A stretch of DNA of 34,209 nt from DASVAL01 sp035649575. GTDB lineage: Bacteria; Planctomycetota; UBA1135; UBA2386. The stretch lies in the NCBI GenBank assembly GCA_035649575.1, contig DASRJH010000324.1, positions 1-34,209 on the forward strand. Reading direction: 5' to 3'. The first letter of the stretch is position 1, and every line of letters begins with the position of its first letter. A program made the translations under genes and the position numbers. Under the pieces are notes generated by a model. It saw only the letters and a program-made list of their open reading frames with translations, was not told the origin of the DNA and made no database searches. Shown here in pieces: positions 22,584-30,485 of the stretch.

Positions 22584-23462
22584 TCATTCGAGGTTGGCTA
22601 CCTGTTCCTTGAGCCGATCGATGCAGGACTTCATGGCCACGGCCGCATGCGCCATGATCGTGTCCGGCGACTTGGCGCCGAGCGTGTTGGTCTCGCGCAG
22701 CAGTTCCTGCAACAGGAACTCGAGCCGCCGCCCGATCTCGCCGCCGCGGTCGAGCACGGCGTGGATCTCGCGCAGGTGCGCACGCAGACGCTGCACCTCC
22801 TCGGCGACGTCGACGCGATCGGCGAAGATCGCGACCTCGCGCACGAGCTCGTGCGCGGTCGGCGGTGACGGCACGTGGCTCTGCACGAATTCGAGCACGC
22901 GCTGCAGCAGGCGCTCGCGATACAGCGACGCGAGTTGTGGCGCACGCGATGCGGCCGTCTCGCACAGCGCCTCGAACTCGACGAGTTGGGCGCGCACGGC
23001 TTCGATCGTGCCGCGGCCGTCGGCGAGGCGATGTCGTTGCAGGTCGTCGAGCGCAGCCGACATCAGGGCGCGCAACTTGTCCGGCAGCGGCCGCGAGGTC
23101 AGCGCCTCGCCGCGCAGCGCGGCATTCGCGGCCGAGACCACGTCGGCGAGAGTCGGCGGCGGCAGCCGCATTTCCTCGGCCAATGCGCGCAGGTCGGTTG
23201 CCACCGCGCGCAACACCGTGCGGTCGGGCAGCGCTGTGACCGCGGCCTGCCGCTCGATGACGACCGAGATCGAGCCGCGCCGGATCCGCTCGCGCACGAG
23301 TTCCTCGATCGCAGCCTCGAATCCGCCGCAGGCGCTGGGCACGCGCAGCTTCACGGTGAGTCCCCGGCCGTTGACCGTGCGAACCTCGATCCGGAGCTCC
23401 CCCAACTCGCTCGGTCCGGCGGCGAAGCCGGCGCCGGTCATGCTTTGGGAGGGACGGTGCAT
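22584..23462 (-). CDS. yicC: YicC-family endoribonuclease
   Basis: 292 aa, full family length. Members such as E. coli YicC are reported metal-dependent endoribonucleases involved in small-RNA turnover. The N-terminal YicC domain shows SMTGAGFA and the ELRIEVRTVNGRGLTVKLRV region. The C-terminal DUF1732 region is unmistakable: VDVAEEVQRLRAHLREIHAV, then GGEIGRRLEFLLQELLRETN followed by TLGAKSPDTIM. The start ATG 23462 may give way to an ATG 7 codons later. It is commonly found just upstream of gmk, as here. Confidence 0.93.
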   Translation of the reverse strand: MHRPSQSMTGAGFAAGPSELGELRIEVRTVNGRGLTVKLRVPSACGGFEAAIEELVRERIRRGSISVVIERQAAVTALPDRTVLRAVATDLRALAEEMRLPPPTLADVVSAANAALRGEALTSRPLPDKLRALMSAALDDLQRHRLADGRGTIEAVRAQLVEFEALCETAASRAPQLASLYRERLLQRVLEFVQSHVPSPPTAHELVREVAIFADRVDVAEEVQRLRAHLREIHAVLDRGGEIGRRLEFLLQELLRETNTLGAKSPDTIMAHAAVAMKSCIDRLKEQVANLE

Positions 23463-23501
23463 GCGGATCAGCGGCGCGGCGAACCGGGGCGAGCGCGACC
23501 G

Positions 23502-23729
23502 TCAGGCCCAGGTCGAGCTGATTAGGATCGCCGAACCGCAGAAGATGGCCGCGAGCAGGAAGGTGAACCGGTTGATGCCACCGGTCTTCACTCCGAACGT
23601 CTCGGCGCCGACGCCCCCGAACGCCTCGGCGAGGCCACCGCCCTTCGATTCCTGCAGGAGAACGACGATGGTCAACAGGACGGCCGACAGGAAGAAGAGG
23701 ACCCAGGCAATGTAGTGAAGGATGAACAT
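23502..23729 (-). CDS. secG: SecG, small subunit of the Sec translocon
   Basis: 75 aa. Two hydrophobic segments (IAWVLFFLSAVLLTIVVLLQ, residues 8-27; FTFLLAAIFCGSAILISS, about 55-72) flank the diagnostic ESKGGGLAEAFGG (28-40). It assists SecYEG-dependent protein export. Its position between tpiA and yicC recalls the frequent tpiA-secG pairing. It lacks a visible Shine-Dalgarno. 58 bp separate it from the tpiA stop, most of it the 9-bp repeat and following bases. Confidence 0.93.
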   Translation of the reverse strand: MFILHYIAWVLFFLSAVLLTIVVLLQESKGGGLAEAFGGVGAETFGVKTGGINRFTFLLAAIFCGSAILISSTWA

Positions 23730-23760
23730 CAGCAGTCGATTGCAGCCGCGCTGCGCAGAG

Positions 23761-23796
23761 TCAGTGGAGTCAGTGGAGTCAGTGGAGTCAGTGGAG
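23761..23796 (-). repeat. 9-bp tandem repeat making four successive in-frame stop codons at the end of tpiA
   Basis: On the minus strand the unit CTCCACTGA (Leu-His-stop) occurs four times in a row. The first TGA is the tpiA stop at 23788-23790. The period of nine keeps the other three stops in the same frame. Confidence 0.93.
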
Positions 23797-24558
23797 ATCG
23801 TATTCGATGATGGGAAGGAACGTCTCCGCCTGCAAGCTCGCGCCGCCGACGAGCAGGCCGTCGACACTGTCGACTGCCATGAGTTCCTTCGCGTTGTCGG
23901 GCTTCACGCTGCCGCCGTAGAGGATGCGGATCAGATTGGCTGCCGTTTCGCCGACGCGTTGGACCAACCACTTGCGGATCGTGCGATGGGCGAGCGCGAT
24001 CTGGTCTCCGGTGGCCGTTTCCCCGGTGCCGATCGCCCAGACCGGTTCGTAGGCGATCGTGAGTCGATGCGTGTCCTCGAGTCGGATCTTCTCGAGGCCT
24101 GTCTCGAGATGGCGCTTGAGCACACGCTCGGTCCGGCCACCCTTGCGTTCGTCGAGCGTCTCCCCGACGCAGTAGATCGGCAACAGGTCGTGGTCGAGTG
24201 CCGCGCGCACCTTGCGCCCCATCCACTCGTCGGGCTCGAAGAACACGTGCCGTCGCTCGCTGTGGCCGATCAACACGCGGTCCGCCCCCACCTCGCGCAG
24301 CATGCGCGGCGCAAGTTCACCCGTGAACGCGCCGTTGGCCTCGTACCAGATGTTCTGGCCACCTACGCCGAGCGGCGAGCCCTGCGCCACGGCCGTGACG
24401 TCGGCGAGGTAGATCGCGGGCACGAACAGCGCCACTTCGCGATCGCTGCCGTCGCCGATGCGGCCCTTCACCGTCTTGATCAGATCCAGCGACCGCGAGC
24501 GGTCGAGGTTCATCTTCCAGTTGCCGGCGATGTAGGGCTTGCGAGCGCGGTGAGTCAC
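23788..24558 (-). CDS. tpiA: Triosephosphate isomerase
   Basis: Interconverts dihydroxyacetone phosphate and glyceraldehyde 3-phosphate. 256 aa. Catalytic residues are in place: N13/K15 in AGNWKMN, H99 in VLIGHSERR, E171 in AYEPVWAIGTG (loop 6 follows), and the phosphate-binding YGGSV and LVGGASL. It starts at GTG 24558, which overlaps the stop of the upstream DAHP synthase gene as GTGA; the reading frame further upstream is not TIM-like. Its final Leu-His-stop has been tandemly copied (9-bp repeat). Confidence 0.97.
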   Translation of the reverse strand: MTHRARKPYIAGNWKMNLDRSRSLDLIKTVKGRIGDGSDREVALFVPAIYLADVTAVAQGSPLGVGGQNIWYEANGAFTGELAPRMLREVGADRVLIGHSERRHVFFEPDEWMGRKVRAALDHDLLPIYCVGETLDERKGGRTERVLKRHLETGLEKIRLEDTHRLTIAYEPVWAIGTGETATGDQIALAHRTIRKWLVQRVGETAANLIRILYGGSVKPDNAKELMAVDSVDGLLVGGASLQAETFLPIIEYDLH

Positions 24559-25472
24559 GGTGCAATGACCTCGTCGTCGAACGAGTCGATCGTCGGGGCA
24601 CCTCGCGCGCCTTGGTGCGGGGACACCGGGTTGCGGCCCGCGGCGGCAGACTCCGCAGCACTGCCGCCTTTGCCCGTGGCCACAGAACGCGACCACCGCC
24701 GGCCGCACAGGGAAGCCAGCCGCTTCAGTTCCGACATCAGGTTCGCGAAGTCTGCAGGCCGCAGTGCCTGCTTGCCGTCGCAGCGCGCCTGCTCCGGGGC
24801 CGGATGGACCTCGATCAGCAAGCCGTCGGCACCAGCCGTCAACGCAGCCTTGGCCATCGCCGGAACGAGACTCGCTTCGCCGGTGCCATGACTCGGATCG
24901 ACCACGATCGGCAGCTTCGTACGTTGTCGCAGGGCCGGCACGGCAGCCAGATCGAGCACGTAGCGCGTCGCGGGATCGAAGCCGCGCACGCCGCGCTCAC
25001 ACAGGATCACGTCCTCGTTGCCCTCCTGCAGGATGTAGTCGGCAGCGTGCAGCAGTTCTTCCAGCGTGGCGGCGGCACCGCGCTTCAGCAGCACCGGCTT
25101 CTTCTGGCGGCCGACTTCGCGCAACAACGGGAAGTTCTGCATGTTGCGGCTGCCGACCTGGAGGATCGCCGCATGCGCTGCGACGAGCTCGACGTCGCGC
25201 GGATCCATGACCTCGGTGACGACCGGCAGGCCCGTGCGCTGCGACGCTTCGTGCAAGAGACGCAGACCTGCCGCACCGAGACCCTGGAACGACTTCGGCG
25301 AAGTGCGCGGCTTGAACGCGCCACCGCGCAAGGCCCCTGCCCCTGCAGCAAGTACGGAGTCGGCGACAGCCATAAGCTGCTCGCGGGTCTCGACCGCACA
25401 CGGTCCCGCCATGACGACGAAGGAGTCGCCGCCGATCTGCAGGCCGGTGCCGAGGGTGATGTTCTTCTGCAA
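24555..25472 (-). CDS. 3-deoxy-7-phosphoheptulonate (DAHP) synthase, AroA/KDO8P-synthase-like type
   Basis: Catalyses the entry step of aromatic amino acid synthesis (phosphoenolpyruvate plus erythrose 4-phosphate). 305 aa. Motifs: VVMAGPCAVETREQL (19-33), LRGGAFKPRTSPKSFQGLG (48-66), TEVMDPRDVEL, QVGSRNMQNF, PVLLKRG, VILCERGVRGF, PIVVDPSHGTG and LIEVHPAPEQARCDGKQAL. This is the short type without an ACT or chorismate-mutase domain. The last ~45 residues (after LKRLASLCGRRW) are low-complexity and atypical. The start is TTG 25472: an in-frame TGA lies 15 bases upstream and no ATG precedes the core. First gene of a seven-gene minus-strand operon. Confidence 0.92.
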   Translation of the reverse strand: MQKNITLGTGLQIGGDSFVVMAGPCAVETREQLMAVADSVLAAGAGALRGGAFKPRTSPKSFQGLGAAGLRLLHEASQRTGLPVVTEVMDPRDVELVAAHAAILQVGSRNMQNFPLLREVGRQKKPVLLKRGAAATLEELLHAADYILQEGNEDVILCERGVRGFDPATRYVLDLAAVPALRQRTKLPIVVDPSHGTGEASLVPAMAKAALTAGADGLLIEVHPAPEQARCDGKQALRPADFANLMSELKRLASLCGRRWSRSVATGKGGSAAESAAAGRNPVSPHQGARGAPTIDSFDDEVIAP

Positions 25473-26189
25473 GGGAAAGCGTGCCCGTCAGCGAGCCGAG
25501 AGACGATAGGGTCGGTCCAGGGGGTGGTCAACTTCGACACGGGAAGCCCGAGGTGGATGCGGGGTCGGAACCGGCGTGCGGTGTCGAACGAACCGTCTCG
25601 GACCCAGGCGGCAACGGGTTTCCCTCGCCGCGACGCGTCGCGCAGACTTGCTGCGCACTGGCGTTCTCGCCGCTGCACGCTGCGAGCGGTAGAGGTGCCA
25701 GCTCGGCTCGCGCCTCTCGTTCCAGAGTGAGTGCGCGCTTCTCTGCGCGTTTCACCGCCGCACCGGCATCGCTCTGCACCGTTGTGATGCGACAGCGGAC
25801 CGCGCCCGCAGACCTCGACTGCATTGTCGCGTTGTTCCGCAGTTCGGAGTCTGCGCGGGCCGCGCCCGTGACACCGGCGATCGACGACGTTGTGCGGCGT
25901 CGCTGCGTGCGAGCCGTTCTGCATCGACGTGCGCGGTCGCGACATCGTGAGAGTGTCAGCAATGCTGGAGAAACTCCGCGAGGCGAAGAGACTTCTTTTT
26001 CGTCAGGACGGAAGTGCGAGGTGCTCGTGAGGCGAAGTGCTCGGATGCGGCAGTGATCGACCCGATTGACGCGAACGATCAGCGCTCGCAGACTCGGTCC
26101 TGCCGGGTATGCTGACGGAACTTCGCCCACAGGCGACTTCGTCTGAGTGGCAGACTGAAACGTTTCACCCACACCCCATCTGAGGAAAG
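25473..26189. other. 717-bp region without a convincing gene
   Basis: Open frames exist on both strands, but their products are Arg/Ser-rich, share no motif I recognise, and lack ribosome-binding sites. Only small hairpins are visible, such as CGGGC-CGC-GCCCG near 25856. The stretch separates divergent genes and must hold the promoters of the DAHP synthase operon and of the exported protein at 26190. The last 20 bases hold GAGGAAAG, its ribosome-binding site. Confidence 0.6.
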
Positions 26190-27284
26190 ATGAACCTGCG
26201 CATACTGTCCCTGCTCGCACTCTCATGTACTCTCGCCGCGCAAAGCGTCGAGATCTACTCGAACGGCCCGCTCGTCTCCCTCCCGACCGGTGGCTTTGCC
26301 GGCAACCCGGTCAGCATCCTCCAGGCCCAGCTGCCCACGGGTACACCTCCTGGTCTCGGCAACAACGTCTTCGGGTATGGCGCCCAGGTCGCAGGTCCGA
26401 ACTCGCTCGCCGATGACTTCGCAGTCAACGGCACGTGGATCGTCGACGGAATCGAAGTGTTCGGCTACGTGACGGGAGGGGCCGCACCGAGCTGCACAGA
26501 CGTCCGCATCGAGATCTACGACAACCGGCCAGACCAGGGTGGCGTGCCGATCGCGGGTAGTCCTGGCTTCACGAACAACCTGTTCACCACGGCGGGTTAC
26601 ACGGTGACCAACACCTTGACGAACCTGTACCGAGCCTTGGACACCACCCCACTGGCCAGCAACCGCATTGTGCAGTCGGTCAAGATCAACCTGCCGGCTC
26701 CGCTGATCCTGAACTCCGGCGTGTATTGGCTGCGCTTCCAGTACGCGGGCATCAACTTCTGCCCCCCGGTGACGACGCCCCAACAGAACTACACTGGTTT
26801 CGCGTTGCAGTCGACGACCGCTGCAGTGACGTGGGCCCAGGTGACGGACATCCCAGCCCCCAACGTGGGCAAGGGCATCCCGTTCAAGCTCTACGGCACC
26901 CCGACGACCCTGCCCGGCGCCATCACGAACCTCGGCGGTGGCTGCGACACGGCCACGTTCACTGTCGGCGGACAGCCGTCCATGGGCGGCTATCTGCGCG
27001 CGGAGCTCGGCAATCTGAACCCGCTGTTCATCCCGCTGATCATCGTCGGTTTCTCTGACCCCGCCGGCCCGCTGTTCGTGTGCCCCTGCACGCTTCACGC
27101 GACCCTCGACGTGCTGAACATCGGCAACCTGTTCACGTTCGAGGCCCCGATGACGGTGAACTTCGTCGGGTTCACGTTCTACCTCCAGGGTGGTCAGGTC
27201 GACCTGATCCCCGTGGGTGGCGCGCCCTGCAACCTCGGACTCCAGTTCGGGCTGACGAACGGCTACTCTTGGCGCGCCTACTGA
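26190..27284 (+). CDS. Exported protein of unknown function, beta-rich
   Basis: 364 aa. The signal peptide MNLRILSLLALSCTLAA is followed by QS. The body is Gly/Thr/Asn-rich with many short beta strands. Residues about 65-180 read like a jelly-roll (NSLADDFAVNGTWIVDGIEV; CTDVRIEIYDNRPDQGGVPI), ending at YWLRFQYAGINF. From about 245 there is a GGGCD...GG.P..GG.L module with Cys residues, closing with LQGGQVDLIPVGGAPCNLGL. I have seen comparable C-terminal modules in exported planctomycete proteins; that link is from memory. No enzymatic motif is visible. Strong GAGGAAAG before the ATG, and a terminator-like hairpin after the stop. Confidence 0.8.
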   Translation: MNLRILSLLALSCTLAAQSVEIYSNGPLVSLPTGGFAGNPVSILQAQLPTGTPPGLGNNVFGYGAQVAGPNSLADDFAVNGTWIVDGIEVFGYVTGGAAPSCTDVRIEIYDNRPDQGGVPIAGSPGFTNNLFTTAGYTVTNTLTNLYRALDTTPLASNRIVQSVKINLPAPLILNSGVYWLRFQYAGINFCPPVTTPQQNYTGFALQSTTAAVTWAQVTDIPAPNVGKGIPFKLYGTPTTLPGAITNLGGGCDTATFTVGGQPSMGGYLRAELGNLNPLFIPLIIVGFSDPAGPLFVCPCTLHATLDVLNIGNLFTFEAPMTVNFVGFTFYLQGGQVDLIPVGGAPCNLGLQFGLTNGYSWRAY

Positions 27285-27314
27285 TCGCGCCGAACCACCT
27301 CGTAGCCTGAAACT

Positions 27315-27349
27315 GCAACGGCGTGCTGAGTCGTCTCGCACGCCGTTGC
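27315..27349. terminator. Bidirectional terminator-like hairpin
   Basis: GCAACGGCGTGC and GCACGCCGTTGC form a perfect 12-bp stem with an 11-base loop. It lies between the converging exported-protein and NYN genes, 30 bp past the first and 42 bp from the end of the second. No T-run follows. Confidence 0.75.
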
Positions 27350-27390
27350 TGCGTACCCGGGGCCATTGCGCCAGCGCAGCGGCAGCACAC

Positions 27391-28215
27391 TCAGCCCTCG
27401 TTGTCGATCATGCGCACGAGGTAGGCGCCTGAGCTCTCCGACGGCACGAGCTTCAGCATGTTGCGGGCCTCGGCTTCTTCGAGCAGGTCGTTGAACGAGC
27501 GGAAACCGTAGTAGGTCTCGTTGAACCCGGGCTTGCGGCGCTTGAGGGCCTGTTTGACCATGGATCCCCAGATCTTGCCGTCCTCGCCGCGTTCGTTCGC
27601 GAGCGCCTCCATCGTCTCGAGGATCAGGTCGAGGGCTTCCTGCACGCGGTCGTCGCTGCCCTTGCGGTCTCCCGACGCCGGCGCCTTCGCATTCCGGCCC
27701 GACGCCTTCGCGTCCGGTGCGTGTTTGCGGGCCGGCTTCTCGCGCACGAGGTCGTCATAGAAGATGAACTCGTCGCAGTTCGCGATGAGCAGATCCGAAG
27801 TCGAGTTCTTGACCCCCACGCCGATCACGTTCTTGTTGTTCTCGCGCAGCTTGCTGACGAGCGGTGAGAAGTCCGAGTCGCCGCTGATGATGACGAACGT
27901 GTCGACGTGCGGTTTCGTGTGGCAGAGGTCGAGCGCGTCGACGACGAGTCGGATGTCGGCGGAGTTCTTGCCCGACATGCGCACGTGCGGGATCTCGATC
28001 AGCTCGAAAGCCGCTTCGTGCATGACGCCCTTCCAGCTCTTGTAGCGATCCCAATCGCAGTAGGCCTTCTTGACGACGATGCTGCCCTTCAGCAGCAGCC
28101 GGTCGAGGACCTTGTCGATGTCGAACTTGGCGAACTTCGCATCGGCGACACCGAGCGCGACGTTCTCGAAGTCGCAAAACACGGCCATGTTGGTGATGTC
28201 TGCTTGGTTGGTCAT
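27391..28215 (-). CDS. NYN-domain ribonuclease-like protein with C-terminal LOTUS (OST-HTH) domain
   Basis: 274 aa. Residues 10-155 are a NYN/PIN-like nuclease domain: AVFCDFENVA (D15, N18), GKNSADIRLVVDAL (D87, D93), FVIISGDSDFSPLVSKLREN (D113, D115) and IGVGVKNSTSDLL. All acidic residues for a metal-dependent RNase are kept. Residues about 160-190 are a Lys/Ala-rich linker. Residues about 192-270 form a winged-helix LOTUS/OST-HTH domain (IWGSMVKQALKRRKPGFNET, then YYGFRSFNDLLEEAEAR). The same pairing occurs in LabA-like bacterial proteins and in eukaryotic MARF1/Limkain relatives, where LOTUS binds RNA. Likely an RNA-binding RNase. GGAG lies 9 bases before the ATG. Confidence 0.93.
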   Translation of the reverse strand: MTNQADITNMAVFCDFENVALGVADAKFAKFDIDKVLDRLLLKGSIVVKKAYCDWDRYKSWKGVMHEAAFELIEIPHVRMSGKNSADIRLVVDALDLCHTKPHVDTFVIISGDSDFSPLVSKLRENNKNVIGVGVKNSTSDLLIANCDEFIFYDDLVREKPARKHAPDAKASGRNAKAPASGDRKGSDDRVQEALDLILETMEALANERGEDGKIWGSMVKQALKRRKPGFNETYYGFRSFNDLLEEAEARNMLKLVPSESSGAYLVRMIDNEG

Positions 28216-28319
28216 GAACGCAGTCTCCGGCCTCGGGCTTCTCGGATGCTAGCCCAACGGGTCCACGCTCGCCGACGGTTTCTTTTCGCCGCACGCACTG
28301 CGCGACGGCGAACGCGAGG

Positions 28320-29834
28320 TCAGCGCGCGGTTCCGGGACCGGTGACGACCGTGCCGAGGTCGACGTCGCCGACGACTTCGATGCTGCGCACGAAGATCTC
28401 GCTGCCGAGCGCCGGGTAGACCGTCACGGTGCCGTCGAGCCGACCCGGTCCCGCCGCGACGGGATGCCCATCGAGACACACGACCACCTGATCGTCGAGC
28501 TGACGCAGCTGGATCGCGTGTTCACGCCCGGCCTGCAGCAGGCGCGGTGCCGTCTGCGCAAGCTTGTCGCCGAAGTAGAAGTGGTTGCTGTCCGCCACTT
28601 CCCAATTGAACAGCACGTTCACGTTCCCGACCGCGAGGCGCAGGTTGAGACCGTCGGCGGACTGGATGCCGGCGCGGAACGTGACGCAATCGATGCGCCG
28701 CCACGCGAACCGGGTCGTTGCGCGTGTGGCCACGTCACGGCCGAGGCTGCGTCCGAGCAGACGCCCCTGTTCCACGCGCCACGCACCGCCCGTGATCAGC
28801 ATCCGATCGACGTCGGCAGCCGCGAAGTGCAGCGAGCCGACTCCTTCTGCAATGGCCTGTTCCGTGACCTGGTCCAGCAACCGGCGCACGCGCTCCACTT
28901 CGGCGGGTTCGATGAGCGGTCCTGGCGCTGGGGCCCCCGCAGCTGGCGCTGGGGCCCCTGCAACTCCGGGCTTCGGATCGAACAACGCCATCGGCAGCAG
29001 CAGCTGCATCGCACGTCGGCTCAGGTTGCGCTGCGCGATCGCATCAGGTGTGTGCTGGCGGCGACTCAACCACTGCTCTCCGGCACGAGCCAAGGCAACG
29101 ACGTCGCGCGGCTCGGTGCGCGCCGTGATCTTGTTGCGCAGGATGCGAGCGACGGCATCCGATCCTTCGCCGACGGCCTCGACGCGCTCTGGCCATTCCG
29201 CGAGGTAGGTCGTGCGATAGGCGAGCGCGAGGCCCGGCACGTGCGGTGCCGCGCGCACCCGCTGATAGGCAGCTCGCACCGCCTCGAGGTCGGCTGCCGC
29301 GGACTCGACGTAGGCACGGAGTCCAGCCGGCGCGTCGGACACGGCGATGCGACGTGCAGCGGCCAAGACCGACGCGAACGCCGAGGGATCGCGCTCGAGG
29401 AGCTGCTGTGCGGCATCGAGGCAGCCCGCCGCGACCGCCTGATTCGGCACACGTCCACCCGCCTCCACTCCCACGAGGAATGCCTCGTGCACGCCTTGCA
29501 CCACGAAGCCCTCCACCAGTGCCGTGGCCACGCGCAGGCCTCCGGCCACGTCAGAGGCGGCATGCGCACATCGCATGGCCTGTTGCAGCAGTTCGTAGCG
29601 GAGCGCGGGCGACCGCGCCGATTCCGCCGCCGCGGCGAGCAGGCGATCGATCGCGCTGGCGTCGCGGGGCTGCACGACCATGACCGACGCGAAGCGTTCG
29701 AGCAACTCCGACTGCACGGCGGCACGCGCCGCCGCGCCGGGCACCGGCAATCGATCCTGCGCCCCGAGCAAGGCAGCCAGACCGACGGCAGTCACCAAGG
29801 CGTGACACGGCCGGAAGAGCGCCGGAGGGGGCAT
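28320..29834 (-). CDS. Exported protein, helical N-terminal part and lectin-like C-terminal domain
   Basis: 504 aa. Signal peptide (HALVTAVGLAALLGA, then QD). Residues about 35-290 are Ala/Arg-rich and helical, perhaps TPR-like. A Pro/Ala linker follows (GAPAPAAGAPAPGP), encoded by a 21-bp direct repeat. Residues about 335-495 resemble the laminin-G/concanavalin-like domain of DUF1080 proteins: ITGGAWRVEQGRLLGRSLGR, LRLAVGNVNVLFNWEVADSN followed by HFYFGDK, IQLRQLDDQVVVCLDGHPVA, and IFVRSIEVVGD at the end. That suggests carbohydrate binding, but no catalytic residues can be assigned. Codon use looks like its neighbours. Start ATG 29834 has no clear ribosome-binding site. Confidence 0.7.
   Translation of the reverse strand: MPPPALFRPCHALVTAVGLAALLGAQDRLPVPGAAARAAVQSELLERFASVMVVQPRDASAIDRLLAAAAESARSPALRYELLQQAMRCAHAASDVAGGLRVATALVEGFVVQGVHEAFLVGVEAGGRVPNQAVAAGCLDAAQQLLERDPSAFASVLAAARRIAVSDAPAGLRAYVESAAADLEAVRAAYQRVRAAPHVPGLALAYRTTYLAEWPERVEAVGEGSDAVARILRNKITARTEPRDVVALARAGEQWLSRRQHTPDAIAQRNLSRRAMQLLLPMALFDPKPGVAGAPAPAAGAPAPGPLIEPAEVERVRRLLDQVTEQAIAEGVGSLHFAAADVDRMLITGGAWRVEQGRLLGRSLGRDVATRATTRFAWRRIDCVTFRAGIQSADGLNLRLAVGNVNVLFNWEVADSNHFYFGDKLAQTAPRLLQAGREHAIQLRQLDDQVVVCLDGHPVAAGPGRLDGTVTVYPALGSEIFVRSIEVVGDVDLGTVVTGPGTAR
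28922..28963. repeat. 21-bp direct repeat coding a Pro/Ala linker
   Basis: CTGGCGCTGGGGCCCC followed by CGCAG, then the same 16 bases followed by TGCAA. Two in-frame units give the GAPAPAAGAPAP linker of the overlapping gene. Confidence 0.8.
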
Positions 29835-29955
29835 GCCGTCAAGCTAACACAGTCGACCGAAAGCCAGGCACTTGCGCTGATTGGCCGGGGTCTATTGCGG
29901 CCTAGGGCTGACGCACGGGAAGGCGGAATCAGTAAGATTCCCTCCTTAATTACGT

Positions 29956-29998
29956 CCGCCCCCGGGAGCATTGCTCAGAGGGCGGCGTTCGGCCGCCC
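29956..29998 (+). promoter_or_regulatory. Leader with two mutually exclusive hairpins before the Lys-rich gene
   Basis: Hairpin A: CCGCCC (29956-29961) pairs with GGGCGG (29980-29985), enclosing GAGC-ATT-GCTC (29966-29976). Hairpin B: GGGCGGC (29980-29986), loop GTTCG, GCCGCCC (29992-29998). They share GGGCGG, so only one can form. B is 52 bases before the start codon and has no T-run. Upstream, GGAATC-AGTAA-GATTCC (29926-29942) and TTAATTA lie where a promoter would be. Confidence 0.45.
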
Positions 29999-30050
29999 AT
30001 GATCGACCCGTAGGTGGTCGTAACCCCTAACCCCCACAGAGGAGATTGAG

Positions 30051-30485
30051 ATGACGACGTTCCGTCTGGTTGCCGCGAGCATGCTCTGCTCGACGCTGTT
30101 CTTGTCTGCCCAGGAACCCCCGAAGCCCGGGGGCGAGAAGCCGCCAGCTGCCACGCCGGCCAAGCCTGCGCCGGTCTACGTGGTCGCCAAAGCAGGCGAC
30201 AAGCTCGAGGTGATGACCAAGGAGGAGCTCGAGAAGAAGAACAAGCAGCTCGCCGACGAGTACACCAAGGCGATGACGCAGTACGAGAAGGACAAGAAGG
30301 AAGCAGATGCCGCGCACAAGAAGTTCGAAGGCAAGGAGCCCAAGAAGACCGTCATCGAGGCGGTCGGCGAGCATCCCACCAAGGAAGCAGCGGAAGCTGC
30401 ACTGAAGAAGATCCACGACGAGAAGGCCAAGGGCGAAGAGAAGGGCAAGGACCCGAAGAAGGACGAGAAGAAGAAGGACAAGTAA
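30051..30485 (+). CDS. Small exported lysine/glutamate-rich protein
   Basis: 144 aa. Signal peptide (RLVAASMLCSTLFLSA, then QEPPKPGG). A Pro/Ala/Lys linker follows to about residue 42. PVYVVAKAGDKLEVMTKEEL then KKNKQLADEYTKAMTQYEKD and the next ~40 residues are a charged helix or coiled coil. The tail is almost all Lys, Glu and Asp (KGKDPKKDEKKKDK). No known domain. The strong GAGGAGA-type site before the ATG, a structured leader and a GC-rich terminator after the stop point to a well-expressed single gene. Its final 134 bases are also antisense to the end of the DUF4185-like gene. Confidence 0.8.
   Translation: MTTFRLVAASMLCSTLFLSAQEPPKPGGEKPPAATPAKPAPVYVVAKAGDKLEVMTKEELEKKNKQLADEYTKAMTQYEKDKKEADAAHKKFEGKEPKKTVIEAVGEHPTKEAAEAALKKIHDEKAKGEEKGKDPKKDEKKKDK

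Noticed and set aside
25481..26226. Open frames in the 717-bp gap
   Set aside because: Low-complexity Arg/Ser-rich products on both strands, no start signals and no family motif.
29908..29938. Sigma-70-like promoter CTGACG ... TAAGAT before the Lys-rich gene
   Set aside because: Each box matches only 4 of 6 bases and the spacer is 19 bp; chance matches of this quality are frequent.
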